Position numbers and translations under genes: made by a program. A DNA stretch of 64,000 bases from Glomus cerebriforme (lineage: Eukaryota; Glomeromycota; Glomeromycetes; Glomerales; Glomeraceae). Location of the stretch: assembly GCA_003550305.1 (NCBI GenBank), contig QKYT01000006.1:421457-485456 (forward strand), in the 5' to 3' direction. The notes under the pieces were generated by a model. The model did no database searches and was not told the origin of the DNA. It saw nothing but the letters and a program-made list of their open reading frames with translations. Shown piece after piece: positions 34,521 through 47,100 of the stretch. The stretch's first letter is position 1. Each line of letters begins with the position of its first letter.

Positions 34521-35086
34521 TTAAGACCTATTTATAATTCTTTTATGAGCTTCAGCCAATTGACATTCTAATATTTTAATCCTATTATCTTTATCTAAAT
34601 TTTTTTCTTCCAAACTTTTCTTTTCAATCTCCAATACAGTAAGACGAGTTTTCAGCTCATTATTTTCAGTAGTTAATTGACCTACTTGCTTTTCAAGATT
34701 TTCCATTTTTACAACTTTACGCAGTCTACTTCTTCTCGCTGCATCAGTATTTTTTGCACGTTTTCTTACTAAGTCTTCAGCAACAGTTTGTGGATCTTTG
34801 ACAAATTTGATAAAAGTTTTTTTACGCGATGACCGTGAAGACGAAGAACTATTTTTTTGAGTTTTAGCTTGTTCTGAAGTGAGTGCAGAAGTACTATTTA
34901 CAGCGGATGGTGTTATTGAACATGACGGTCCTACAGAACTTGAATCCTGTGGAGAAGAACACGACGATTCATTGGGTTCGACTTTTTCCTACAAATTCAA
35001 TAGCTTGTTGTTAAGTTTAAGGTTCACAAATAAATTACAAATTTTTATAAACTATTTTATTTTTTTTAAAAAAATACCAAATTCAT
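34521..35086 (-). CDS. GCN4-like bZIP transcription factor (small)
   Basis: Two exons: 35086-35078 (MNL) and 34988-34521, giving about 158 residues. The N-terminal half is a Ser-rich acidic segment (EKVEPNESSCSSPQDSSS). The basic region AKNTDAARRSRLRKVVKMEN contains the N-x7-R signature of Gcn4/Cpc1-type bZIPs and is followed by a leucine zipper (LEKQVGQLTTENNELKTRL, VLEIEKKSLEEK). It is nuclear, binding AP-1/CRE-like sites as a dimer. Gcn4-type factors control amino-acid starvation responses; whether this one does is inference. The 9-nt first coding exon is an inference from donor GTATTT and frame. The alternative start is an internal Met. A CACGTG box lies in the divergent upstream region. 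Confidence 0.8.
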
Positions 35087-35388
35087 TGTAGTTTATTAGA
35101 CATTGGTTCTCAATTTCGACTCGCAGAATACGAACACAAGTTGATTATATAGCATGCTAAATTTGAAAATACCGCAAAAAAGTAATTAAATTAACTACTA
35201 ATAATTATGATTCAACAAAAGTAATTATGAAATTTTGATCTACGGCGAATTAAGGAATCATAATTAACATTTAGATTATCAATCTACATTAAGAGATCAA
35301 CCATGTGACAAGCAAGTCACGTGGGATAAAATTTACTGAGGAGAATCAGATTATCATTTATCCTTTCGCGTTCTTTCGCGTCTTGAAA
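35087..35388. other. Divergent promoter region, bZIP / unknown gene
   Basis: No ORF. A CACGTG box is at 35318-35323, followed by GGATAAA. Confidence 0.55.
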
Positions 35389-36935
35389 ATGATGACTTCA
35401 GAGGTAGCTGATCAAGATTCTAGAAATAATAATTGTGATATGGATAGTGAAAACAACAAAATGTAAGTTTAATAATGGCTCTTTTAAGCTTTAAGCGCAG
35501 TATTGACCTACCTGAAACTATAAAGGGACGCCATGGCTACATTGTTACAAAGTAGCATTCAAGGAGTGCAAAATTCTTTTAGTAGTGTCTATGCTGTAAG
35601 TCAATTATTTTTATAATTTATAAATCGCATTTTTCGATATAATAATTTATCTATTATTTAACAAAAGACACTGGCTGCGAATTTAAAACAATCACTTGAA
35701 ATGACTCACGCTATGAATTCAGTGATGGAACAATTTTTATTGTCTAATATTCGAATTAGTTTGTATTTTTATTTTGCCAAATTTCGCAATATTTTAATTT
35801 GCATCCGACTAAAAATTTCCTTATTATTTCAGCTACCAATATAACACAAATTCGTAAATCAGAAACACAAGGAGGAAATTTTATTCCTAGTTTATTAACT
35901 ATCACTATTACCAATTCTGGCCAATTTCCTATACCACACGTTTCATGTAGTTTGACATTTGAAAAGAAAAGCGATAATGAGGTAGAAATAAAATTTCAAT
36001 ATTTTCATTAAAAAATTTGGATCTAATTATAAAATTTTATTATAGCTAGTGAATATAGATATGAAGTGCAATGAATCAGTAAAACGCGATACTATGAGAC
36101 CTGATTCCGAGTATAAATGTTTACTGTTATTAATGATGTCAATAAAGAACGAATAAAATTTAAAGATACGAATTCTTTCAAAAATAGATCGTCTCCCACA
36201 CCTTCAATATTTGTACAAGAAACTTGTAACGTTTCTGCGACACATCCAACATCGATTTCAACCTTTACATTATCGCCACAAACACAAATTATTGAGAAGT
36301 TGAGATTAGCACCATCCGAGTTCAGTCAAGTAAGTTATTAATAAATTTTCATAATTTCAAGCAATTTGATATTAAATAAGTATTGTTTTAAAGTATAACG
36401 CAAAAGTAACCGTGAGATTTGCAAGTCCTGGAACTGGAAAATTACTACAAAAGGAACATCCTTTTGGTTTATATCTTATTGATCAGGTTAGTTAATGAGA
36501 AGAATATAATTTTTTTTTTAATTTTTAGCATGATTTACTAAGGAACATTTATTTTCCAAAAAGTGCGAGAAGCATCTAAGCTTCACAAGTCGATTAACAG
36601 ATATTGCAAAATATAATTATGCTACCGTGGAGTTGTCTCCATACCTTTTACGTCAATTATGGAATGTCCATCCAAGTAGCGGATTGTCCGAAACGATGGC
36701 ATTTGAAATTTGTTTGAAGGTAAGAAATTTATTTGATTTGGTTTTTTCTTAAGGTTAGATACTAAAAATCCTTTTCCGGTTAAAGAACGTGATGTATTCC
36801 TTTATCCATATAAAGGAATGGACCGGTGATAAAGTCCTTTGTCAAGTTCTTTACATTAATAATACAGAATCAAGGATTATTGAAAGAATTGTTGAAGAAT
36901 TAAAAGTATTAAGTATTAATAAATATACAGTGTAA
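35389..36935 (+). CDS. Unrecognised protein, multi-exon, with a frame break near 36.11 kb
   Basis: Exons join in phase from ATG 35389: 35389-35462, 35526-35595, then TLAANLKQSLEMTHAMNSVM, then a beta-rich part (NFIPSLLTITITNSGQFPIP, HVSCSLTFEKKSDNE), then VNIDMKCNESVKRDTMRPDS. Downstream, another frame carries the continuation (KFKDTNSFKN, HPTSISTFTLSPQTQIIEKL, KVTVRFASPGTG, ELSPYLLRQLWNVHP) to TAA 36933-36935. The two parts connect only through a 37-nt GT..AG segment (about 36110-36146) or an indel. A short helical N-terminus followed by beta-sandwich-like segments is all I can describe. I do not recognise the family. Confidence 0.6.
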
Positions 36936-37119
36936 TATCGCTTAGCAATAAATTTATAGTAAACCTACAGACAGTATATCAAATAAAAAATTAAAAAAAC
37001 TGACGAAATGATCGACATAGTGAATTAATAAAATTAATAAATATTTGTGACGTCATATTCAAAGTTATTCTGCTATTTACAATTTACAATCCTTCTCTTA
37101 ATATTTCTTAAAAAAAAAA

Positions 37120-38659
37120 ATGGCCACTAAAGCAGATCCAAATAAGCAAGGCTGGGAAGAATCTGTAAGCTTGTTTAATTTTTAGTTATGACTTAACATT
37201 AACTATTATTATTCACACGTTTTTCACATTACGTCAAGGAATTTCCGATTCTTTGCGAAACTTGCCTAGGTGATAACCCTTACGTTCGAATGGTAAGTAC
37301 AATTTTAAAAATCATAGTTCTTTAAGTACTTCATTAACTTTTTTAATTTATTCATAATTAAAAGACAAGACAAGGATTTGGAAAAGAATGCAAAGTAAGT
37401 TTGATTTCTCGATATTATCGATGCTTCGATTGAAACAATTAATTATTCTATTAGGTCTGTTCTCGTCCTTTTACAATCTTTAGGTGGCTACCTGGAGCTG
37501 GCATGCGATACAAAAAAACAGAGATTTGTCAAACTTGTGCTAAATTAAAGAATGTGTGTCAGACATGTTTATTAGATTTACAGTACAACCTTCCCGTACA
37601 AGTGCGTGATACAGCTCTTGATATCACTAATGAAGCGCCTAGATCAGAAATCAATAGGGAGTATTTTGCTCAGAACATTGAAGGGAAGGTAAGTTAAAAC
37701 ATTAATGCTTTGAAATTTTAGTTATTATATTATTAACCTTAAATCATTTGAATTTGATAGATTGCGGCTGGTGAAAGTCTAATTAATTATGGAAAAGCTG
37801 ATTCAAACGGTCGAGAGATGTTAAAAAAGCTTGCTAGAACGGAACCTTATTATAAACGCAATAGACCACATATATGTTCATTCTATGTTAAAGGGACGTG
37901 TACGCGTGGTGATGAATGTCCATATAGGTAGTTTACTCATTAATAAATAACTTTATTATTTAAATTATTTGTTTAAATCATTTATATTATTAGACACGAG
38001 ATACCTGAAGAAAATGAATTATCCCATCAGAATATCAAAGATCGTTACTATGGTACAAATGACCCAGTTGCAAAAAAGATTTTAAATCGTATGAAGGGTG
38101 GCAATGGTCTAAGTATTACACCACCAGAAGATAAAACAATCGTATGTTTCTTTTTTTTAGTGTATTTATGGATTAATTTTCATTAATAATTTCTTATAAT
38201 TTGTAGACATCGCTATTCATCACTGGAATCGAGGATGATATTACAGAAACTGACATTAGAGGATATTTTTACGCTTACGGAGAAATTAAATCAGTCGTAG
38301 TTGTACACAAATCACGATGTGCTTTCGTTAATTATGCAACTAGAGCATCGGCTGAACAAGCAATAGATAAATCTCATAATAATTTGAATATAAAAGGACA
38401 TGCTTTGAAAATTACTTGGGGGAGACCGCGCCCTACTGGACCTAAAACTGAAGTGCAAGCAGCTACTTCTCAAAATGTTGTTCTTCCTCCACTCGAATCA
38501 ATGCAAATTCCTGCACCTCCTGGTGAAGCACCATCGGATTTTCTTTACCCAAGTCAAGGTAAAAAGGAATTGAATCTTTTTATATATTTAGAACTCTTAA
38601 CTGACAAGATGATTTATTTTGTAGATCCAACTTATCAAGGTTCATCAACAAAGAGTTGA
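37120..38659 (+). CDS. SLT11: Pre-mRNA splicing factor Slt11/RBM22
   Basis: Eight or so exons. The N-terminus has paired Cys motifs ([52 protein letters not shown]) characteristic of Ecm2/Slt11 and RBM22. A CCCH zinc finger follows ([20 protein letters not shown]), then an RRM ([38 protein letters not shown]) and a Pro-rich tail. The length of about 360 residues lies between yeast Ecm2 and human RBM22. In the spliceosome this protein binds U6 ISL/U2-U6 helix II and helps shape the catalytic centre, so it acts in the nucleus. Start ATG at 37120 follows an A-run. The last exon is only about 11 codons ([11 protein letters not shown]). Confidence 0.93.
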
Positions 38660-38901
38660 AACGTTCATTTTTATATTTATTATCCATGCACAGTATAGTT
38701 CCTATGTAACTAATTTTTTGAATTTTTCGGAGTTTATAATGGTAGGGCTTTATATTTTTTATATTTTTTATATTTATTGATTGCTAGTAAAAGTAACAAT
38801 AAAATTATATATCCCAAAATTTTATTTTTATTTTTCCTGTCTATAATTTAGAACATATAAATATACAATGATAAATAAACAATTAGTGAAAATTTACAAA
38901 A

Positions 38902-39933
38902 TTATGCATCAGAATTATTTAAAATCTTTTTTTCTTCTACTACATTTTTTTTACGTCTACTACCATCAATGATTATAAGACTTATGGCAATAAGTAAGAA
39001 AACGGAACTCCAACCGGATAAAGACATAGCAGGACCAGTCTTATTATCTCCAATACCAGGAATAGCACCAATTACATCAAATACTAAAGAAAATAGCGAA
39101 AAAGTAATAAAGAAAGAAACTATATTAAGGATAAATGATATTAATAATAAAATAAAAGCTGAAGGATAACAGTACTTTCGGTTTTCAGTATTGGTAATTA
39201 ATAATAAAAGCAAAGCAAGTGTATTAAAAACTGTTGCAGTAATAATGGGACGAGCTATCCATCCGGATTTACCGTTAGTAGGTTCCTTAGGAACGAAACT
39301 ATCAAAGGCCGATAATAAAGTGTTCACAGCTTTTCTAGCAAGATCGTTAGCAACTGAATTTAGTGTGTCACCAGCATTTTTTGCAACATCTCCTGCGCTA
39401 TTTGCAGCATCGCCCACGCCATTTGCAGCTTTATTTGCAGCATCGCCCACACCATTTGCAGCTTTATTTGCAGCATCGCCCACGCTACCGACGACACCGC
39501 TGGGATTAATATCAATACCACGTTTATTTATTTCTCCAGACTGAATTTCATTAGAAGTTGGCGCTAAATAAATAAAAAAAAAACCTTTTTTAATTTATTC
39601 CGCAGTAAATATAATAATCACACAGTAATATTGATAATAAGACTTACCTTTATCGAAGTTATGAGATACATCTTTTGTACATTTATCATCGATACAATAG
39701 CCTAGCAAAGTGAATTTTATACTTTTCCTTTGAAGGATTGTGCTGATGGGCTCTTTAAAAGTAAACGTATTTAAATCAACAGTTCCAACTGCACTACCAA
39801 TTAACATAGTAAGGAAGAATATCATGGATAGAAAAACAAAAATTATAGCAGCGAGTCTAAACTTGTTTTTATATGTTTCTTGTAATTGGGTTTTAATTCT
39901 TTCTTGTAATTGAGACATTTTTGTTGGATTCAT
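38902..39933 (-). CDS. SUR7/PalI-like four-TM membrane protein with internal repeats
   Basis: Two exons (39933-39648, 39563-38902) give 315 residues. One TM segment near residue 30 (LAAIIFVFLSMIFFLTMLIG) is followed by an extracellular-type stretch with a Cys pair (GYCIDDKC). The central repeat GDAANKAANGV occurs about three times. Three more hydrophobic segments lie in the C-terminal half (FNTLALLLLLITN, FILLLISFILNIVSFF, VFLLIAISLIIID). This 1+3 topology with early Cys residues matches the SUR7/PalI family, plasma-membrane proteins of eisosomes or pH signalling. Assignment to a subfamily is not possible. Alternative start Met6 (MSQLQ). The GCA/GCC-rich plus-strand ORF is a shadow of the repeats. 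Confidence 0.7.
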
Positions 39934-40833
39934 TTGTTTATTATTCTTTTTTGGCGAAACTGGTTTAAAGGATTAATAATTTTTTAAAAAGAATTATTTT
40001 GTTTCACAGTCCCGCTGTGTACTTATTGTATATTTATCTATAGAGAGGAAAAAAAAAAAAAAAAATCGGGATATAAATGTTTTTTAATCCTCAACAGCGT
40101 TGTCAATTCATGGTGTATTTATAAGAAAATATATTTCAAGAATACTATGTCTATCATTTTTTGTTTTCTTTATTAAAATCATGGGAACTGAGACAAAGGG
40201 AGAAAAAGAAAGGGAAATTTTTTTATTGTATGCGAACATTTGTATTGTATTAAAGGTTAAACCGACAAACTGATCACGTATCCGAAGTTGACAAACAAGA
40301 AGATCTGTTTATTCCTAAATAAGGAAATAAGTAATATAAAATTTTCTATAGAACACAAGGATACAAAATTTTTTTTTTTTACTCTTTTGAAACAAGTCTA
40401 TAGCGTCGTTTCGTGATAGGATAATATTAAAAAAATTTATCAAAACTCTTGTTTACTTAATTTTATCTAATCAAATTCAAATTTTAATTTGTTTCATAAA
40501 CAATGGAACTGATAAAAAAGAAAAATTCTCCACATTTTTCTTACCTATAAATACCTTACTGATGAACATGTAGAGCACAAAATTCGAAATAAGGAAATAA
40601 TTAAACAAATTCCAAATTCCGCACCAGAGAAAATTTTAAAACTGACATTAATGATCGGCGGCATGAACCGCATCATGCAACATTTTTTGTCTGACTCCGC
40701 TAGCTAGCACAAATAAACACGTACAACCTTAATTTCATGGAAGCTTGTAATAATAATCTTATTCGATGTAAAATTAATCTATAGAAAGACTATATTTATT
40801 GTAGTAGTTTTCATATTTAAACCGCTAGTTACT
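39934..40833. other. Intergenic divergent region SUR7-like / USP
   Basis: 900 bp without ORF or clear repeat. Contains poly-A/T tracts only. Confidence 0.55.
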
Positions 40834-42228
40834 ATGGAAACAAGTAATCTAGTTACTGTTTCACTAGTTGTTACTACAGCGATCTTAATAATTACACCAT
40901 TTTTTGTAACTCCAAAAGTAAAGGACTCAAAACGAAAGAAAAAAAACATTTCCAGTAAGGAAAAAGAGACTAAGACTTATACGTTTGGTTTAATAAATCA
41001 AGGAAATAATATTTGTTTCCTTAATTCTGTACTACAAAGCCTGGCTTCGTTAAAGAGTTTTCGGAAATATCTAGAAAAAAAAGTTGAAAATGAACCAATA
41101 ATTGCCGAAAGACCAGTAACTGTTGCATTACACGCAACTTTAGAGAGACTCAATGAGCCTCTAACAAAACAACAGTCATTTATTGCGACTGACGTAGTTT
41201 GGGCTTTACAGGCTAACGCAAGGCGTTTAATTAATAGGCAACAACAAGACGCACACGAGCTGTTTCAATTCTTATTTCAATCTCTCGGAGCTGAAGAAGA
41301 TCATAGTCGACGTCCAAAGTCTCTTTTTGACTCTGAATTAATTAGAAAAATGGCTGCAAAAATTGACAAAATTACGAATTTTGTAAATGATCGTAACCCG
41401 CTTCGTGGATTAACAGCATATCGTGTTTCTTGTATGAAATGTGGATATTGTGGGCCAATTCGACACACGACATTCGATAATATCTCGATTCCACTTCCCT
41501 CAGGACTCCCATCCGTTCCTCTAGATGTTCTCTTAAGAACATATGCCGGAACCGATTTTATTGATGAATATAATTGTCCACATTGTAGTTTGGTCGAAAC
41601 ATTAGCAGCTATCGAAAAGAAGCTTGAAGTCGAAAAAGATGCAGGAAAACTTGAAAATGATCGACAGGTCATCAAAAAGGCACTTGCAACCGATGTTGAT
41701 ACGGATATAAGTGGTTTATTGCAATTGACAAAATTGGTCCATGTAAAAAATACGGCCAGCAAGGTTACAATGTTTGCAAAATTACCGGATGTTTTTTCGA
41801 TTCACTTTTCTCGATCCATTTATTATCAAAGTGGATTTACTTTTAAGAATTCGTGCAAAGTTAAATTTTCAGAGACAATTGACATGATGAAATATATATC
41901 AGGAGGATACTTGGCCAATATGCCGAGTGAACCGATGTCAGCGCCACCATCACCAATTGCCTCGTCCCCAATGTCATCCCCAATTTTAGCTGGTGTTGGT
42001 GCAAGTTGCGGGGAAGATCCATCTGTTGAAGGTGAAAATATTTATAAATTAAAATCGGTGATCGTTCACCAAGGGGATCATAAATCCGGTCACTTTATTA
42101 CTTATCGTCGCAAGGAAGAAAGCGATAATTGGTGGCGGCTTTCTGATGAGTATGTTGAGGAGGTTAAGTTAAAGCAAGTGCTCAATGAAGAGGCTTATAT
42201 GTTGTTTTATGAAAAGGTTCAACAGTAA
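40834..42228 (+). CDS. Membrane-anchored ubiquitin-specific protease (USP30/Ubp16-like)
   Basis: 464 residues, intronless. An N-terminal TM helix (residues about 6-28, TVSLVVTTAILIITPFFVTP) followed by a Lys-rich patch (KDSKRKKKN) resembles tail-in signal anchors of the mitochondrial outer membrane. The Cys box GLINQGNNICFLNSVLQSL carries one extra residue before the catalytic Cys compared with the usual GNTCF. A Gln-rich DAHELFQFLF follows, then a Zn ribbon-like pair CMKCGYCG ... CPHC, and a His box HKSGHFITYRR with the closing YMLFYEK. The enzyme should cleave ubiquitin from proteins. Outer-membrane location is inferred from USP30 and yeast Ubp16. A Ser/Pro-rich insert lies at about residues 365-390. 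Confidence 0.88.
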   Translation: METSNLVTVSLVVTTAILIITPFFVTPKVKDSKRKKKNISSKEKETKTYTFGLINQGNNICFLNSVLQSLASLKSFRKYLEKKVENEPIIAERPVTVALHATLERLNEPLTKQQSFIATDVVWALQANARRLINRQQQDAHELFQFLFQSLGAEEDHSRRPKSLFDSELIRKMAAKIDKITNFVNDRNPLRGLTAYRVSCMKCGYCGPIRHTTFDNISIPLPSGLPSVPLDVLLRTYAGTDFIDEYNCPHCSLVETLAAIEKKLEVEKDAGKLENDRQVIKKALATDVDTDISGLLQLTKLVHVKNTASKVTMFAKLPDVFSIHFSRSIYYQSGFTFKNSCKVKFSETIDMMKYISGGYLANMPSEPMSAPPSPIASSPMSSPILAGVGASCGEDPSVEGENIYKLKSVIVHQGDHKSGHFITYRRKEESDNWWRLSDEYVEEVKLKQVLNEEAYMLFYEKVQQ

Positions 42229-42954
42229 ACAACATTGTTTCCTTTTTCTTTTTTTTTTTTTCTTTATCTCAATTTCAACATGTAAATATAATTGCTAAAG
42301 TTTTCCTTTTACATATTACATTATCATAATTTTCGTAATCGATGATTTTTTTCTTTTTTATGCTTCTAAAAAAAATTTTCGTGTAAATATGTGTTTTTAA
42401 TTCGGTTATCCCGCGAATATTTGATTTTTTATTTATTTATTCAACTTTATCGAAAAAAAATTAATTTACAATATTTTTTATTTTATCTGGGCTCTCTAAT
42501 TGATCGAGGCCATTATTTAGTGACAATCTAATATATATATATATTTTTTTAATAAATGATTTCTATTTTTCAAAAAAACCCTTTGAATCGTAAAAATTAT
42601 CAATCGTATCACGAGATTTTTTTTTTTGTCGGAAATGTGTAAATTTTCTTGTATTTAAAAAAAAATAAATAAAAAGCGAAAAACTTGGTTAGAATGATTT
42701 TTCTAAAGTTCTGTGTATAGATAAAAACGCCAATATGATAATTTTTTATTTCTAAGACGTGTCATTAGAATTTAGATAAGATATTATGAAATCCACATGA
42801 AATCTATTATGCATGTTGTACATTACATACTTTGCACATGCTTGAATAAGGCGCGCTTTTTTTTTTTTTTTCAATAAATAACTTTTTTTTGTTATTTTTT
42901 TTTACGTGATCCAGTTTCTTTTACATATACATATTTTTACATAGAATACTAAAA
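42229..42954. other. Intergenic region USP / OPI3
   Basis: Rich in T-runs, no ORF. 3' flank of the USP and promoter of OPI3. Confidence 0.5.
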
Positions 42955-43910
42955 ATGTATCAAGAATTTTTGGATAGGATTGATTTTTCTCAAAATTCCT
43001 TTTGGATTTCTTTCGCTTCTATAACTTTTAATCCCTTTTTTTGGAATATTGTCGCGAGAAAAGGTAATTAATTATATTTCTTTTACCTTCTTTATCAAGT
43101 ATAACAGGATTCAAATTATTATTATTTTTTTAAAAAATAATAGAACATAAAACGAGATTTTTAACTCGTCTTGTTGGTGGAAATCCGTATGTTGGTTGTT
43201 ATTGTTTAGCTGTAGTAATTTTTTTTCTTGGAATTTTCAGAGATATCTTGTAAGTCTTTTACCTATCAATTCAAAAAAAATCATATATTTATACACATTT
43301 ATTCACGACGTTTCTACTAAAAAAAAATAATAATAAAAAATAAAATGAAATGAAATAAATAATTAAAGATATAAAAAAGCAATTGAAAAACAACCAATAC
43401 TACCTTCTTTAGATAATGATTATTCAAAAGGATTAGCTTTAGTATTATTTTTTGCTGGAAATTGCTTCGTACTATCATCAATGTATGTATTAGGTGTAAC
43501 AGGAACTTATCTTGGTATGTGGAGTCTTTTTTCCTTCCCCCCCCCCCCGCCTGTATAGTTTTTTATTTTAATTCAATTATTAGGCGATTATTTTGGTATT
43601 TTAATGGATGAACGAGTTACTTCTTTTCCTTTTAACGTTCTTGATAACCCGATGTATTATGGTTCCTCAATGGTATTTTTATCTACTGCTTTATGGTATG
43701 CAAGTCCTGCTGGAATTATTTTGACTATTTGGGCTTTTATACTTTACTCAATTGCACTTCAATTTGAAGGGTATGCATCATGATTATATTGACATAGCTA
43801 GGGTTATTTATATCTGCTTTACTAATTTCATTCTTCTTTTTATTAGACCATTCACTTCAATGATTTATGCACAACGTGACGAGAAAATAAAACGACAAAA
43901 AAATGAATAA
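42955..43910 (+). CDS. OPI3: Phospholipid methyltransferase Opi3 (PEMT-like)
   Basis: Five exons joined in phase from ATG 42955: MYQEFLDRIDFSQNSFWIS, then HKTRFLTRLVGGNPYVGCY, then KKAIEKQPILPSLDNDYSKG, then GDYFGILMDERVTSFPFNV with DNPMYYGSSMVF, and a last exon with PFTSMIYAQRDEKIKRQKNE to TAA 43908-43910. About 200 residues and four hydrophobic segments, as in yeast Opi3 and animal PEMT. The G-x-G-like and DNPMYYGS motifs form the AdoMet site. It performs the last two methylations of PE to PC in the ER. It is convergent with PAH1, another phospholipid gene. A C10 run lies in an intron at about 43539. Confidence 0.92.
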
Positions 43911-44169
43911 AGGGGCTTATATTTCGGTAAATAATAATTGGGGGTAATCTATATTAATATATATATGAATTTGTTGAACAAAAGGTGGGTTGGTATATTA
44001 TATATTTAGCATAAAATGAAATTATTTAATTACTGTATATCAACATCATCATATTATAAATTAAAAAGTTAAAATTTCATAAATTAAAGATTATATTGTA
44101 AACAAATAATAATAATACATAAAGTACAATTACAAATAAAGAAAACAAAAAAAGCCTTTTTTAGTTAAT

Positions 44170-47100
44170 CTAATATGGTATACTACTTAAATCAATATCA
44201 GCCGGTATATATCCTTCATCGAAATCAATTTCATCATCATCATTCTCATTTTCATCCTCATCCTCATCCTCATCCTCATCATTTTCATATTCACCTTCAT
44301 CATCACCATCATCTATTTCATCATCATATCCTATCATTCTTTCATTGTTTTCATTTTCATCTGCATATATAATGTCCATCCTTCCTGGCATATCAACATC
44401 ACCACCAACATAAACAAATTTTTGATTTATTATTGTAGAATCGAAATTCTCATTTGTTTTATCTAATAAAGGAGAAATATTTCCTGGTGATTCTAATATA
44501 CCTTGTGCTGGATATAGTGAAGGATTATTACTTTGACTACTGCTACTTCCCGTTATACTTTCGGTCAAATTTCGAATCATTCCTAAACGTGGGGATCCAA
44601 TTATAACGGTCGAATTTCGCGGGGATGATTGTGTTGTTGACTGTTTCTCATATATTTCTGAAGGTATTTCAATTTCTGGTAAAGGCGGTTTCCAATAATT
44701 CCAATCATTATAAACGGTATCCCATTTACGACCATCAATGTGAGGAAACATTTGATCTACTAAATCACTTAAATCCACATATCTTTTAACATTAAATAAA
44801 ATTTCATTAGACGTCATGGAATTATACGTACTAATAGAATAATAATAATACTAACGATGATTTATATCCCGATAATAATTGCAATTTTACTTCGCCATTT
44901 GAATCAATTGTGAAGATTCTTGATGATGGTACATTAACGCTTCGATAAGATAAGGCATCCTATATAAAAAATGTAATTAATGAGTCAAGGAAAGATTCCA
45001 ATATTCAATATTTTTCAAAAATATATACCGTTATTCTATTTCCAAATCCTGCAAAGAATGGATTTCTATCACCAAACAGTTTCTGTACATCTCGCAAGCA
45101 TGCCATTTTAAAAACTTCTGGTTTGCGCATAATTACTTCCCTAAATTAGAAAGGAATTCTTTATTAGACCCAATCAAAAATTTACATATATTAATGATTT
45201 GGACGTGTACAGTACCTATGAAAAGCAGTCAACAGGCGATCAGGTGACATAATGACAGGACCATCAGGTAACTGATATTTGTCTTGTTCCACTTTCTTTA
45301 AATAATCTCTTGTATAATCAGCCTAAAAATAACATATAAAAGCTCAAATTTTTTAATGTTTATAGAATAAATCAAATGAGTTTTGCAAGTAATTTTGGTT
45401 ATATTACCTGCCCAATAGCTCTACTTGTCAAATATAAAATTTGATATCCATTTTTTGTGATATCAGTATATAATTTGGCAACACCCGAATGTGTCCAGTC
45501 TTTGCCAATCATTGTAAACACATGACCAAGAGCATCCGACCTAAAAATGGCAGAAAATTAGTTTATAGTTATATAATAAATCATTTAACATTTTAATTAC
45601 TTTGTTATAGTTCCATCTATATCAGAAATTACGATCTTTGTATCGTAATCCCAGAAGAATATTTTCGCTATGCATGTAGCCTTTCTTTGATAGGAAGAAG
45701 GTACGGAGAAAGATATTGTGTTTGCCCCCTTCTTTAAGTCAAGACTTTTCTGTAATAAGTCAATAATATTTAGTACATATTACCATATTATTTCTAAAGA
45801 ACTATAAAATAATTAGCTTACCAATTGTTCAGAAGTAAGACGTAGTGTTTTTGCATAAAACTTCGTCGGTTTTTTTTCTTCCTAAATGGATAATAATAAT
45901 TAACATATGATCTGAATTTTTCGTACTACCAATTATATTGATTTTTATATTATAAACCTTTTCAATATTATTTTTTGGTTTCTCGTCGATCTTTTCTGGT
46001 GCTTCTATTGATGAACGACTCCACCACCGACTCCATCCTCTTAAACTATATCTACGTTGATCCGATGATCTTGATGATCTTAATCCCTCAAGCTTATTAT
46101 TAGATAAATCAGCCACCGTTGAATCTGGAAGAGGCTTTTGAAATACGAGCAAGGAAACTATTATTGGTGCAGCGGTTTGCCACGAATAATATCTTGTTGA
46201 GCGAAACAAAAAAGTTTTAGGATTTCAAAGTTTGAAAAAATTTTTTTCTTATAAATAATATAAAATAAAATAATACCTGTTGTTATATTTAATAACTAAT
46301 GATTTATCATTTAAAATCCGTAGATTTTCGGAGAAATGCTCGTATGTAATTTGATTCTTTCGAAACATATCAGCGTCAGTTTGCTTTTTTTTTTTATTTA
46401 TAATAAATGAATATACAATGTTATTAAATACTGGAAAATGATACCATAAATCAATAAAACATTTTAATTACCTCGTCCCTTCCAAAAACTTCGCTTCCGC
46501 ATAATGATATTTCAAAATGATGAACCTTTCCTTCAATTTCTATACCTGATTCTTTTTCGGCTGTATTGTCATTTTTCCAATCCTTATCGCCAATGTCATC
46601 TTCCCAGTGTTCAATTTTCTCTGATTTTCTTACAGGTAGTGCTCCCCACCTCCAAGACCATTCTTCTGAATCTTTTGAAGGCTTTTTGGTATCATATTCT
46701 AATTCTGTATCGCTCAAAGGACTATGTCTACTTATTCGTCTTTCCAAAGGTTTTTCTGGTTTTCGTGTTTCTTCCAATTCTGTATCGGAAAATGGTCCTT
46801 CAGATTTCCCCCCTGTATAGTATTAAACCAAATGTTAATCAACTGCAATTTTTCACCTGAAATTGTCTACAATGTCACAATTATTAAATCCAAATAAGCA
46901 AAAAAAAAAATAACGCACGAACAATTTGAATGAACCGGTGGCATTGATAAAACTCTTTCTCGATTTTGTTTCGATATTTCGGTTTCTAATTTTTCTTCAA
47001 CCTTTTGCGTTGCCATCGCGTCATTAAGTTGAGCTTTTTTAAGTTGAGCCTCTGCACGAATTAACTGCATTATTATTATAGTTCTATTTATTGTAAATGA

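Noticed and set aside
39191..39544. Ala-rich plus ORF
   Set aside because: Antisense of the repeats of the SUR7-like gene.
41301..41762. 153-codon minus ORF
   Set aside because: Shadow of the USP coding frame on the opposite strand; no motif.
44175..44372. His/Phe-rich plus ORF
   Set aside because: Antisense of the PAH1 acidic tail repeat (tcatcc).
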